In this document: piece by piece, positions 38,081 through 47,978 of the stretch
How the letters are laid out: the number at the start of each line of letters is the position of its first letter
How positions within the stretch are numbered: the stretch's first letter is position 1
Source of the DNA: a bacterium
GTDB taxonomy: Bacteria; CAYTYR01; UBA6262
Length of the DNA stretch: 53,055 nucleotides
Assembly (NCBI GenBank): GCA_028712365.1
Contig: JAQTQE010000001.1
Coordinates: 52,516 to 105,570, forward strand
Direction of reading: 5' to 3'
Position numbers and translations under genes: made by a program
Notes under the pieces: generated by a model
What the model saw: the letters and a program-made list of their open reading frames with translations, nothing else
Databases searched by the model: none
What the model was told of the DNA's origin: nothing

Positions 38081-38520
38081 AAGTAATAATGAAAGATAGT
38101 ATTCCTAAAGTCGGTGAGAAGGGCCAGGTGGTGGATGTTTCTGCCGGGTATGCCCGTAATTTCTTGTTCCCGCAAAATCTGGCGCTGGAAGCGACAGACC
38201 ATAATATGTCCAGGTACGAAGAAATAAAAAAAGTGGAAGCCAAACACCTGGCCAAACATCGTGAAGAAGCGAAAGTGATCGCCGAGAAAATAGAAAAGAT
38301 CTCCTGTACCCTGAAAGTAAAAGCAGGAGAAGGGGATAAATTATTTGGTTCAGTGACCAGCCAGGACCTGCAGGACGCCTTAAAAAAAGAAGGCCTGGAG
38401 ATAGACAAGAAAATAATCGAGATCGAAAAACCGATCAAGGAACTTGGTTTGTACCACGTACCGATCAGGCTGACCAGCGATATTATGCCAAAACTTAAAG
38501 TGCTGGTAGTTAAAGAATAG
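38077..38520 (+). CDS. rplI: 50S ribosomal protein L9
   Basis: [36 protein letters not shown]. Confidence 0.97.
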   Translation: [147 protein letters not shown]

Positions 38521-38577
38521 TAGGTTACAGGTTGTGGCAGTAGGTATGGGAGAAGGTACTTCCTAACCCAAACCCCG
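38521..38577 (+). repeat. Repeat family A, copy 7 (internal deletion)
   Basis: taggttacaggttgtggcagtaggtatggg joined directly to acttcctaacccaaacccc. Confidence 0.75.
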
Positions 38578-38596
38578 GAAGCTTAAGAGGAAAAGC

Positions 38597-39973
38597 ATGG
38601 CTGAGAGATCTCTCGTTGATAAAATACCGCCGCAAAACTTGGACGCGGAAAAAGCTGTCTTAGGATCCATGTTGATCGAGCGAGAAGCTATCCCAAAAAC
38701 CATTGAGATCCTGCAAGCGGGTGATTTTTATAAGGAAGCCCATCAACTGATCTACCGGACGATATTATCGCTCTATGACAAAGGAGAAGCGGTTGACGCG
38801 CTAACTTTAAGCGATGAATTAAAAAAACAGACATATTTTAAGGAAGTAGGCGGCGGGGCCTACATTACCAGCCTGATCAATAGTGTTACTACCGCGGCGC
38901 ATGTAGAGACCTACGCCAAGATAGTCCATGAAAAAAGTATGCTGCGCAAGCTCATTGAAACAGCTACTAATATAGTTTCTATTTCCTATGATGATTCAGA
39001 GGAAGTGGAAACGCTTATTGACAAGGCGGAAGAAGCCATTTTTAAGATCGCTGACCGGAAGATCGGGGTCGGTTTCCTGGCTGTTAAAGACCTGGTCAAT
39101 GACACTATCGATGAGCTGGAAAAGACGACTGGTAACCGGCTGGTGACCGGGGTCCCGACCGGGTATGTCGATTTCGATAAAATAACCTCCGGCTTGCAGC
39201 AGGGAAACCTGGTGATCATAGCCGGACGTCCGAGTATGGGTAAGACCAGCCTGGTCCTGGGTATATCTACGCATGCGGCTATAGAACAAAAGATCCCTGT
39301 GGCTTTTTTCAGTCTGGAAATGTCCAGTAAAGATTTAGCTATGCGGTTACTCTGCTCTGAAGCCAGGGTCAGCATGCAAAAGCTGCGTGGTGGTTTTTCG
39401 GCAAAGAATGAATGGGTGCGCATTACCAATGCTGCCAGTCGCCTGGTGGAAGCGCCTTTATTTATTGATGATTCTCCATCTTTGTCTGTGCTGGAAATGA
39501 AGGCCCGGTCCAGGCGCTTAAAACATGAACATGGCTTGGGTTTGATCGTGATCGATTACTTGCAATTAATGCCGGGCCGGAGCGGTCGTATAGAATACCG
39601 CCAGCAGGATATTTCCGATATTACCCGGGCCTTAAAAATATTATCCAAAGAATTACAAGTCCCGGTGATCGCCTTGTCCCAGTTGAACCGTTCACCGGAA
39701 AAGCGGAGTGAAGGCAAACGGCCGCAATTGGCTGATCTGAGAGAATCCGGAGCGATAGAACAAGATGCCGACCTGGTAGCTTTTATTTACCGGGAAGAAT
39801 ATTATAAGCGGCAACAGAACCAGGAAGTGTTGCCCGATGAAAAAGGGGTCGCGGAGATCATTATCGGCAAGCAAAGGAACGGGCCCACTGGTATTATTAA
39901 ACTGAATTTCCTGGAAGAGTATGCCAAGTTTGAAAACCTGCAACAGCAGCCACAGTACGCGGCGGTAAAATAG
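38597..39973 (+). CDS. dnaB: Replicative DNA helicase
   Basis: PPQNLDAEKAVLGSMLIE, IIAGRPSMGKTSLVLGI, VIDYLQLM. Confidence 0.97.
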   Translation: MAERSLVDKIPPQNLDAEKAVLGSMLIEREAIPKTIEILQAGDFYKEAHQLIYRTILSLYDKGEAVDALTLSDELKKQTYFKEVGGGAYITSLINSVTTAAHVETYAKIVHEKSMLRKLIETATNIVSISYDDSEEVETLIDKAEEAIFKIADRKIGVGFLAVKDLVNDTIDELEKTTGNRLVTGVPTGYVDFDKITSGLQQGNLVIIAGRPSMGKTSLVLGISTHAAIEQKIPVAFFSLEMSSKDLAMRLLCSEARVSMQKLRGGFSAKNEWVRITNAASRLVEAPLFIDDSPSLSVLEMKARSRRLKHEHGLGLIVIDYLQLMPGRSGRIEYRQQDISDITRALKILSKELQVPVIALSQLNRSPEKRSEGKRPQLADLRESGAIEQDADLVAFIYREEYYKRQQNQEVLPDEKGVAEIIIGKQRNGPTGIIKLNFLEEYAKFENLQQQPQYAAVK

Positions 39974-39975
39974 TA

Positions 39976-41118
39976 GTGGTAACAGGACACCAGAAGGAGA
40001 AGGCGTTGCTCTTAAGACCGACCTGGGCGGAAATAAATTTACCGGCCCTTGTTCAGAATCTTAAAAACATCAGCCGGAAAATACGCCGGCAAACGAAAAT
40101 CCTGGCTATTGTCAAGGCAGATGCCTATGGCCATGGCGCAGTGGAAGTGGCCAGAGCCTGTGAAAAATACCGGTGTTATTTGGGAGTAGCTCTGATCGAA
40201 GAAGCCATAGCCTTACGCCAGGCTGGGATAAAGGCGCCGATCTTAATACTGGGCAGTATATTCCCTTTTACCAATTTTAAGTATGTCCTGGAATACGATC
40301 TTATCCCCACGATTGCCAGCTTGGCTGGCGCTCGCTCCCTCTCTCGAATAGCCGCGAAACATAAAAAGAAAATAAAATTCCATCTTAAGGTAGATACAGG
40401 CATGGGACGGATCGGTGTCCGCCCAGCTTCAGCGGTGACCACTATTAAAAAGATCAAAACACTTCCTTTTATTGAAATGGAAGGTTTATATACCCATTTA
40501 GCTTCGGCTGAAAGCGATGAATCCTATTCCCGCGAACAGATCGGGATATTTAACAGGATCATTAGGGAACTAGAGCGGGAGCGGATCGCGGTTAAATACA
40601 AACATGTCAGCGGCAGCGCCGCGATCCTGAAATACCGGGATTATGCTTTCAATATGGTGCGGCCAGGTTTAATGATGTATGGCTTAGCGCCGTTCAAGGG
40701 AGCGGAAAAGCAGATTACCCTGCATCCGGTGCTTAGTTTAAAAACGAAGATCGTTTATCTAAAACGCCTGCCTAAAGGAAACAGCGTTAGTTATGGCCGG
40801 ACATTCGTTACTAAGCGGAATTCTTTTATTGGTACATTGCCGGTAGGTTACGCTGATGGTTATGCCTGGGGCCTGGCTAATAAGGCCGTAGTCCTGGTGC
40901 AGGGAAAAAGAGTGCCAGTTATCGGGCGGATATGCATGGACATGTGCATGATCGACTTGACCGGAATGAAAGGGATAGATGTCGGCGAAGAAGTCATTTT
41001 GATCGGCAAACAGGGACAGGAAACTATTTCCGTCAATGAAGTCGCTGAATGGGCCAAGACCATTAGCTACGAAATTGTATGCGGGATATCAGCGCGCGTA
41101 CCGAAGATATTTAAGTAA
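39976..41118 (+). CDS. alr: Alanine racemase (GTG start)
   Basis: AIVKADAYGHGAVEVARA, LKVDTGMGRIGVRP, GRICMDMCMIDLT. Confidence 0.96.
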   Translation: MVTGHQKEKALLLRPTWAEINLPALVQNLKNISRKIRRQTKILAIVKADAYGHGAVEVARACEKYRCYLGVALIEEAIALRQAGIKAPILILGSIFPFTNFKYVLEYDLIPTIASLAGARSLSRIAAKHKKKIKFHLKVDTGMGRIGVRPASAVTTIKKIKTLPFIEMEGLYTHLASAESDESYSREQIGIFNRIIRELERERIAVKYKHVSGSAAILKYRDYAFNMVRPGLMMYGLAPFKGAEKQITLHPVLSLKTKIVYLKRLPKGNSVSYGRTFVTKRNSFIGTLPVGYADGYAWGLANKAVVLVQGKRVPVIGRICMDMCMIDLTGMKGIDVGEEVILIGKQGQETISVNEVAEWAKTISYEIVCGISARVPKIFK

Positions 41119-41247
41119 GACAAATACGAAATTCGAAATCCTAAATTCGAAACAAATTATAAGCACAAAATACAAATTTTCCAAACATTGTACTATTTTA
41201 ATTTTGAACATTCGATATTGTTTAGGATTTAGATATTAGGATTTCGT
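41117..41247. repeat. Repeat family B (AT-rich attcgaaat type), copy 1
   Basis: aagacaaatacgaaattcgaaatcctaaattcgaaac...ttgtttaggatttagatattaggatttcg; imperfect inverted arms. Confidence 0.75.
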
Positions 41248-41250
41248 GAA

Positions 41251-42111
41251 TTGTTGGAGTATATTGTGCATAAGCATCTTCCCGGAGAGAGCATAGAACA
41301 AAAGATTGAAGAGCGCATTGAAGAAGGTAGATTTATTAAATTCCTGGGGAAAAACGTAGTCGGGATTGCTGATCATATTGGCAAGCTGGTCATGCTTTTT
41401 CTGCAGATAATATTCTGGACTTTCCGCCGGCCTTACGATTATAAAAATATCAATAAGCAAATGAATGAAGTAGGGGTTAATTCACTGGTGGTCGCTTCCT
41501 TGACCAGCGTTTCAGTCGGGATGGTTTTGGCTTTGCAGATGGGCGCTGCTTCTAAAAATATTCTCGGTGAACCACTCTATGTCGGCACTGCGGTCGGTTT
41601 TTCCATGGTGAAAGAACTTGGGCCGGTATTAACTTCCATTGTTATCGCTGGCCGGGTGGGAGCTGCTATCACTGCTGAGCTGGGTACCATGCGGGTAACG
41701 GAACAGATCGATGCTTTATATACATTAGGGGCTAATCCGGTCAAATACCTGGTAGTACCGCGTTTCCTGGCTTGCATAGTCATGGTCCCCATTTTAACTA
41801 TCTATTCCAATATATTGGGCATTTTGGGCGGGTTCTTTGTCAGTGTTTATAAAATGGCCATCCCTTCGACCAGGTATTACCATGATATTGTTGATTTTAT
41901 GCGGGGGAAGGATATTATGCACGGCTTGATCAAGTGTGTGGTGTTTGGTATTATTATTGCCTTGATCAGCTGCTATAAAGGATTCACCACTGAGGGAGGG
42001 GCAGAGGGCGTTGGTAAGGCTACGACCCAGTCTGTCGTTATTTCTATGGTGCTGATCCTGGTGGTTGATACTTTCCTCACTAACATCCTGCAATTTGTCG
42101 GGATCGGTTAA
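41251..42111 (+). CDS. mlaE: MlaE-family ABC lipid transporter permease (start uncertain)
   Basis: VGMVLALQMGAASKNILGEPLYVGTAVGFSMVKELGPVLTSIVIAGRVGAAITAELGTMRVTEQIDAL. Confidence 0.93.
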   Translation: MLEYIVHKHLPGESIEQKIEERIEEGRFIKFLGKNVVGIADHIGKLVMLFLQIIFWTFRRPYDYKNINKQMNEVGVNSLVVASLTSVSVGMVLALQMGAASKNILGEPLYVGTAVGFSMVKELGPVLTSIVIAGRVGAAITAELGTMRVTEQIDALYTLGANPVKYLVVPRFLACIVMVPILTIYSNILGILGGFFVSVYKMAIPSTRYYHDIVDFMRGKDIMHGLIKCVVFGIIIALISCYKGFTTEGGAEGVGKATTQSVVISMVLILVVDTFLTNILQFVGIG

Positions 42112-42112
42112 G

Positions 42113-42871
42113 ATGATCAAATTAACGGGTGTGTATAAAAAATTTAATAGCCAGGAAGTTTTGCGGGGTTTAGATCTGACCATTAATGCCGGCGAAACAA
42201 TGGTGATCATCGGCCGCAGCGGTTGCGGTAAAAGCGTGACTCTCAAACACATCGTTGGTTTGATGAAGCCGGATAAGGGATCGGTGGAAGTAGATGATGT
42301 GAATATTTCAACCTTGCCGCCGCTGGAATTACAAAGTATCCAAAAAAAGTTTGGGTTCTTGTTCCAGGGAGCGGCTCTCTTTGATTCCATGAATGTCAGT
42401 GATAATATCAGTTTTGGGCTGCGCACGCAGCACTTGATGAATGATGAAAAACAGATACAGGAACGGGTCACTGAATGCCTGCGCTTGGTAGGCTTGGAAG
42501 GAATTGAGCGCACTATGCCGTCCGAGCTTTCCGGGGGCATGCGCAAAAGAGTGGGTCTGGCCAGGGCTATCGCGGCTAAACCGCAGTATATCTTATATGA
42601 CGAACCGACTACGGGCGTTGACCCGATCATGTCTGACGCGGTCAATGACCTGATCATTAATATGAAAGAAAAATTGGGCGTGACCTCTATTGTAGTGACG
42701 CATGATATGACTAGTGCGTATACCGTCGCAGACCGGATCGCCATGATGTATCATGGCGTAATACAACAAGTAGGAACACCGGATGAAATTAAAAACACTG
42801 CAGATCCTGTGGTAAAACAGTTTGTCGCCGGTACGGCCAAAGGTCCTATTACTCTGGAAGACCGTGGTTAA
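42113..42871 (+). CDS. mlaF: MlaF-family ABC transporter ATPase
   Basis: IIGRSGCGKSVTLKHIVGL Walker A, ELSGGMRKRVGLARAIA signature, ILYDEPTTGVDP. Confidence 0.95.
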   Translation: MIKLTGVYKKFNSQEVLRGLDLTINAGETMVIIGRSGCGKSVTLKHIVGLMKPDKGSVEVDDVNISTLPPLELQSIQKKFGFLFQGAALFDSMNVSDNISFGLRTQHLMNDEKQIQERVTECLRLVGLEGIERTMPSELSGGMRKRVGLARAIAAKPQYILYDEPTTGVDPIMSDAVNDLIINMKEKLGVTSIVVTHDMTSAYTVADRIAMMYHGVIQQVGTPDEIKNTADPVVKQFVAGTAKGPITLEDRG

Positions 42872-42877
42872 TTTAAA

Positions 42878-42953
42878 AGTAAATACGAGAAGCAGTAAAA
42901 TAGCTCTTACTGGGAAATGTTTCTCGCTTGACAGTTTTTCGTTTTGACTGTTT
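42878..42953. repeat. Repeat family D (agtaagtacgaaaagcagt / cgttctgactggcaact), copy 1
   Basis: agtaaatacgagaagcagt ... cagtttttcgttttgactg. Confidence 0.6.
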
Positions 42954-42970
42954 ATTTAAAGGAGAATTAC

Positions 42971-44383
42971 ATGGGCTTGAGCCAGGAAACTAAAGTAGGA
43001 TTGCTGGTCTTGGTCAGTTTGATACTTTTAGGATCAGCTATTCTTTTAGTAGGTGATTTTCGTTTGGAACGCGGCTATACCATTAAGGTCCTGTTTAGTG
43101 ATATCAGCGGCTTGCAGGTCAGGGCTCCGGTCAAAACCGCCGGCGTGCAGATAGGTGAAGTTACGAAAGTTGATCTAATCCGGGGTAAAGCCCAGGTCAC
43201 CCTGTGGATCAAAGGAAATCTCTCGGTTTTTTCCGATGCCCGGGCTACTATCGCTTCCACCGGCTTGATCGGGACCAAATATTTGGAATTATTTTTAGGT
43301 ACAAAAACTGACCGGCCCTTAAAAGAGGGAGATATGCTGATCGGTATTGACCCGGTCAGTTTTGACCGGATAGTCAATGAAGGATTAAAAGGATTCACTG
43401 ACCTGGCTGACGCGGTCAAGTCTTTTACCGGCGACAAAGAAATGAAAGATTCTTTGAAAAAAATATTCACCAATGTCAGCTCGGTCATGGAAAAAGTCAA
43501 CACCCTGATGACCGATAAAAACGAGAATATTACTAATATCGTGGATAATTTTGAACAGTTTTCCGTGCGAATAAACCAGGTAGCGGCCAAGCTTGATGAC
43601 CTGAGCGGTGCAGTCTCCAAAGAGGACCTGAAAACAACCATGGAGAATTTTAAAAGTATTAGCGCTAAACTGGATGCGGCTTTAACTTCGCTGAATAATA
43701 TCGCGGCTAAGATCGAAGGAGGCCAGGGTACGTTGGGTAAACTGGTCAATGACGAGCAAATGGCCGAAGATGTCAAAGGTACGGTCACTAGCCTGAGAAG
43801 CGCGTCTGATGAAGCTAAGAAGATGCTGACGCGCATGAGCAATTTTAAGACCTATTGGGATTATCGCCTGAATTATAATAGCGAAGATACCTTAACCCGC
43901 AGTGATTTTGGTATCAGGATCAGGCCTAAACCGGATAAGTTCTATTATTTTGCCGTGAACAATATTAAAAGCGAACGGCCCAGCGATCCGGTGACCGGTG
44001 AAACCTTTAAATATGACGCTGGTGACCAGAAATATAATAGTATTACCGCGGAGTTAGGAAAAGATTTCGGGCCCTTTACCCTGTATGGCGGATTGATCAA
44101 GTCCAGCGGCGGGTTCGGTGCCGGCTGGCGGCCTATCCCCAAGAACGATTGGCTGGAATTCAATGCGGAGGCGTTCCGTTTTGACCGGAAGGTCAATAAT
44201 AAGAGTAAAGCTTGGGTTAATGCCGGGGCAGTGATCAAGGTGACTAATAACGTTAATTTAAGAACGACATATGAAGACATCCTGGAACAACGTAGTTTTA
44301 CCGCGACTATGAACTTGGTAGTGGAGGATGATGATATCGCGTATTTCCTGGGATTATCAGGATTGTCGTCACTGGCGAAGTAA
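42971..44383 (+). CDS. MlaD-like MCE-domain protein with long helical region and beta-rich C-terminal half
   Basis: KVGLLVLVSLILLGSAILLVGD TM; YTIKVLFSDISGLQVRAPVKTAGVQIGEVTKVDL MCE domain; C-terminus YWDYRLNYNSE...TATMNLVVEDDDIAYFLGL with alternating aromatic beta-strands. Confidence 0.9.
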   Translation: MGLSQETKVGLLVLVSLILLGSAILLVGDFRLERGYTIKVLFSDISGLQVRAPVKTAGVQIGEVTKVDLIRGKAQVTLWIKGNLSVFSDARATIASTGLIGTKYLELFLGTKTDRPLKEGDMLIGIDPVSFDRIVNEGLKGFTDLADAVKSFTGDKEMKDSLKKIFTNVSSVMEKVNTLMTDKNENITNIVDNFEQFSVRINQVAAKLDDLSGAVSKEDLKTTMENFKSISAKLDAALTSLNNIAAKIEGGQGTLGKLVNDEQMAEDVKGTVTSLRSASDEAKKMLTRMSNFKTYWDYRLNYNSEDTLTRSDFGIRIRPKPDKFYYFAVNNIKSERPSDPVTGETFKYDAGDQKYNSITAELGKDFGPFTLYGGLIKSSGGFGAGWRPIPKNDWLEFNAEAFRFDRKVNNKSKAWVNAGAVIKVTNNVNLRTTYEDILEQRSFTATMNLVVEDDDIAYFLGLSGLSSLAK

Positions 44384-44402
44384 CTAAAAGTTGGTACTAA
44401 TG

Positions 44403-45764
44403 GCTAAAGAAAAAATTGTTTTTCGCTGTCAGGAATGCGGGTATGAAGCGATCAATTGGATGGGTAAATGTCCCGATTGCGGGAAGTGGAATACCCTGGT
44501 TGAGGAGAAAGTAGCTGCTCCGGCTAAACATAAAGCCAGTAATACGCGAGTTGCCGGCACGCCGCAAACCCTGGCGCAAATAAGATCTATTGATGTAGAC
44601 CGGGTGGCTACAGGTATAGGTGAATTTGACCGGATCGTGGGTGGCGGGATAGTCCCCGGATCATTGGTTTTGATCGGCGGGGCGCCGGGTATTGGCAAGT
44701 CGACATTACTATTGCAAGTTGCCCAGCCATTAAGCCGCCAGGGAACAATTCTTTATATTTCCGGTGAAGAATCTCCCCAACAGATAAAATTGCGGGCTGA
44801 CCGCCTGGGTGTGGCCAGCGAACGTCTTTATTTAATCAGCGAAACCAATATCCAGCTAGTTTTTGAGTATTGTAAAAAGCTGAATCCAAAGTTCCTGTTC
44901 ATTGATTCTATACAGACACTGTATGATCCTGATTTGCCCAGCGCGCCGGGAAGTGTCGGCCAGGTCCGGGAATGTACCTTGCAATTAATGAACCTGGCTA
45001 AAGGTTATAATATTGCTACCTTTATTTGCGGCCATGTAACCAAGGTCGGGGAGATCGCCGGGCCACGAGTACTGGAACATATGGTAGATACTGTTTTATA
45101 TTTTGAAGGCGACGTACAACATAATTATCGCATTCTACGGGCCGTGAAAAACCGGTTTGGTTCAACTAACGAGATCGGTATTTTCACCATGCAGGAGAAG
45201 GGATTGGCCGAAGTCCTTAATCCTTCGGAGGTTCTGCTCAGCGAGCGCCATGAAACTGCCAGCGGTACCGTAGTAGTGGTCAGTCTGGAAGGAACCAGGC
45301 CCCTGCTGGTAGAACTGCAGAGCCTGGTGACGAGTACCTATATGCCGGTAGCCAGGCGCCAGGTCCAAGGGATTGATTATAACCGGGTTTTGCTATTGAT
45401 GGCGGTAATGGAAAAACGTTTGGGCATGCACCTGGGAGACCAGGATGTGTTTGTCAATGTGGTGGGCGGCATAGAAATAGACGAGCCGGCCAGTGATTTA
45501 GGCTTGATTTGCGCGGTAGCCAGCGCTTTGCGCAATGTACCCGTAGATAAACTTACAGCGGTGATAGGCGAAGTGGGATTGAGCGGTGAGGTGAGAGCGG
45601 TTAACTTTGCCAAGGAGCGGCTGCAGGAAGCAGCTAAACTTGGTTTTAAACAAGCAATAATACCTGCCGGCAGCTTAAAAGAGGCGCAGGCTCTTAAAAA
45701 TAAAATTGAAGTGATCGGGGTCAAGAATATTCGTGAAGCAATTGATCATATTATAAAGAAGTAA
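44403..45764 (+). CDS. radA: DNA repair protein RadA/Sms
   Basis: FRCQECGYEAINWMGKCPDCGKWNTL zinc finger, GGAPGIGKSTLLLQ, KNRFGSTNEIGIF. Confidence 0.97.
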   Translation, partial: AKEKIVFRCQECGYEAINWMGKCPDCGKWNTLVEEKVAAPAKHKASNTRVAGTPQTLAQIRSIDVDRVATGIGEFDRIVGGGIVPGSLVLIGGAPGIGKSTLLLQVAQPLSRQGTILYISGEESPQQIKLRADRLGVASERLYLISETNIQLVFEYCKKLNPKFLFIDSIQTLYDPDLPSAPGSVGQVRECTLQLMNLAKGYNIATFICGHVTKVGEIAGPRVLEHMVDTVLYFEGDVQHNYRILRAVKNRFGSTNEIGIFTMQEKGLAEVLNPSEVLLSERHETASGTVVVVSLEGTRPLLVELQSLVTSTYMPVARRQVQGIDYNRVLLLMAVMEKRLGMHLGDQDVFVNVVGGIEIDEPASDLGLICAVASALRNVPVDKLTAVIGEVGLSGEVRAVNFAKERLQEAAKLGFKQAIIPAGSLKEAQALKNKIEVIGVKNIREAIDHIIKK

Positions 45765-45802
45765 GCACTAAATTCTAAATTCGAAATTCGTATTTGTCTT
45801 AA
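45764..45802. repeat. Repeat family B, short copy 2 (inverted relative to copy 1)
   Basis: gcactaaattctaaattcgaaattcgtatttgtctta; reverse complement matches the left edge at 41117. Confidence 0.7.
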
Positions 45803-45822
45803 AAGAAAGGGGGTGAAAAAAT

Positions 45823-46806
45823 ATGATTATCTGGATGATCAGATTGTTAGTGGTGATAGCCGGCCCGATCATTGGTTATTTTCAATGGGGTGAAGGCCCG
45901 CAGGGAGTTCTTTTAGGTACGGCTGTAGCCGCGGGGATCATTATGATCGAGATGATGATCGAAAAGATCCCGCTGGATGACCTGGTAGCAGGTGTTTTGG
46001 GGGCTATTATCGGTTTGATCGGTGCTAAGTTGCTTGATTACGCGGTGAGCCTGGTAGAGAACCAAACTTTAAATAGTTTATATAAACCTTATTCTATACT
46101 TATAAAAATGGCTTTTGCTTATTTTGGGCTCCTTATCGCTATTCGGAAAAAAGAAGAACTTAATTTACTGGACCAGAATATTTCCAAGGCGGTAAAAGGA
46201 CAGGATCTGAAAATATTGGACACCAGTGCGATCATAGACGGTCGGATCGCTGATGTTTGCGATGCCAAATTCCTGGATGGTGTTTTCATCGTACCGCGTT
46301 TCATTCTAAAAGAACTGCAGACTGTAGCTGACAGCGGGGACAGTATGAAGCGTAGCCGCGGTCGCCGGGGATTGGAGATCCTGAACCGGCTGCAGGAGAA
46401 TAAAAATATCCAGTTGCGGATCTATGAGAAAGATTACCCGGAGACGGCGGAAGCGGATATTAAAATAGTAAAGCTGGCGACTGAGCTGAAAGCCAAAGTT
46501 ATCACTACGGATTTCAATTTGAATAAGATCGCCGCTCTCAGCGGAGTGATAGTGTTGAATGTCAATGAATTGTCTAATGCGGTAAAGCCGATGGTCATAC
46601 CCGGTGAAATGATGCAGGTAATGGTGGTTAAGGAAGGGAAGGAACATAGCCAGGGTATCGCTTATTTAGAAGACGGCACCATGGTAGTAGTGGAAGAAGG
46701 CCGCAAGAAGATCGGCGAAAAACTTGAAGTAGTGGTGACCAGCGTTTTACAGACTACTGCCGGCCGGATGATATTTACGAGGCTCAAGGGCAAGGAAGAC
46801 AAATGA
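45823..46806 (+). CDS. PIN/TRAM-domain integral membrane protein (YacL-like)
   Basis: N-terminal TMs; ILDTSAIIDGRIADVCDAKFLDGVFIVPRFILKELQ PIN; C-terminal TRAM with YLEDGTMVVVEEGRKKIGE. Confidence 0.93.
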   Translation: MIIWMIRLLVVIAGPIIGYFQWGEGPQGVLLGTAVAAGIIMIEMMIEKIPLDDLVAGVLGAIIGLIGAKLLDYAVSLVENQTLNSLYKPYSILIKMAFAYFGLLIAIRKKEELNLLDQNISKAVKGQDLKILDTSAIIDGRIADVCDAKFLDGVFIVPRFILKELQTVADSGDSMKRSRGRRGLEILNRLQENKNIQLRIYEKDYPETAEADIKIVKLATELKAKVITTDFNLNKIAALSGVIVLNVNELSNAVKPMVIPGEMMQVMVVKEGKEHSQGIAYLEDGTMVVVEEGRKKIGEKLEVVVTSVLQTTAGRMIFTRLKGKEDK

Positions 46807-47489
46807 AGATAGCGGCGGTGATAGTGGCGGCGGGTTTAGGCAAACGCATGAATTCACGTAAACCCAAGCAATTCCTGGCTTTGGCTGGCAAGCCTGTTCT
46901 TTGGCATACTATACGAAGATTCATTAAATGCAGTATCTTTAGTGAAATTGTACTGGTGATAAACCGGGATTCTTGGCGCTATTGCCAGCAAAATGTTATT
47001 AAAAAATATAAATTCAACCAGGTAAGACTGGTCATTGGAGGCAAGCAACGTCAGGATTCAGTCTATCAGGGATTAAAGAGTATCCACCCCTGTGACCTGG
47101 TTTGTATCCATGACGGAGTGCGTTGTTTGGTTTCTGAACAGGTTATTAAGGAGAGTATAGCCGCCGCTAAAAAATATAGCGCGGCAATTGCTGCGGTACC
47201 GGTCAAAGATACAATTAAAACAGGGAATAACAATACTTTCGTGATAAAAACTATTGACCGGAATAACCTCTGGAGCATACAGACACCGCAAGTTTTTAAA
47301 TATGCATTGATTATGAAAGCTTACGCGCGTGCCTATCAGCGGGATTTTTACGGCACTGATGATGCCAGTTTAGTGGAGAAAATGGGTGGCAAAGTAAAAC
47401 TGGTCATGGCCAGCTATAATAATATAAAAATTACTACAGCTATTGATCTGGCTATCGCTGAGAATGTGATCCGAAAGGGCTGGCAATAA
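46803..47489 (+). CDS. ispD: 2-C-methyl-D-erythritol 4-phosphate cytidylyltransferase
   Basis: AVIVAAGLGKRMNSRKPKQFLALAGKPVLWHTI. Confidence 0.96.
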   Translation: MKIAAVIVAAGLGKRMNSRKPKQFLALAGKPVLWHTIRRFIKCSIFSEIVLVINRDSWRYCQQNVIKKYKFNQVRLVIGGKQRQDSVYQGLKSIHPCDLVCIHDGVRCLVSEQVIKESIAAAKKYSAAIAAVPVKDTIKTGNNNTFVIKTIDRNNLWSIQTPQVFKYALIMKAYARAYQRDFYGTDDASLVEKMGGKVKLVMASYNNIKITTAIDLAIAENVIRKGWQ

Positions 47490-47972
47490 ATGCGGTATGG
47501 TTTAGGGTATGATATACACCGGCTGGTAAAAGGCCGCAAGCTGTTTTTGGGAGGAGTGCAAATTCCTTTCCAAAAAGGGCTACTGGGCCATTCTGACGCT
47601 GATGTTTTATTGCACGCTGTCTGCGATGCCATGCTTGGGGCAGCCGGCGAAAGAGATATTGGCTATCATTTCCCGGATACAGATGACGCTTACAAGAATA
47701 TCTCCAGTTTAGAGTTATTACGCCAGACCTGGCGTATAATCAAGAAAGAGAAATGCCGGATTGTCAATATTGATGTAGTCGTGCTGGCTGAAGAGCCCAA
47801 GATCGGGAAATATGTTGAACAGATAAAAAATAATATCGCTACGGTGTTAAAAATTAGCAAGAGTTGTATTGGCATTAAAGCGACCACCAATGAGGGTGTG
47901 GGATTGATCGGTAAAGGACAAGCAATAGCCGCGATGGCTATTGTCAGTCTTGTAAAGTTGGCCAGTAAGTGA
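47490..47972 (+). CDS. ispF: 2-C-methyl-D-erythritol 2,4-cyclodiphosphate synthase
   Basis: RYGLGYDIHRLVKGRKLFLGGVQIPFQKGLLGHSDADVLLHAVCDAMLGA. Confidence 0.97.
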   Translation: MRYGLGYDIHRLVKGRKLFLGGVQIPFQKGLLGHSDADVLLHAVCDAMLGAAGERDIGYHFPDTDDAYKNISSLELLRQTWRIIKKEKCRIVNIDVVVLAEEPKIGKYVEQIKNNIATVLKISKSCIGIKATTNEGVGLIGKGQAIAAMAIVSLVKLASK

Positions 47973-47978
47973 AAATAC

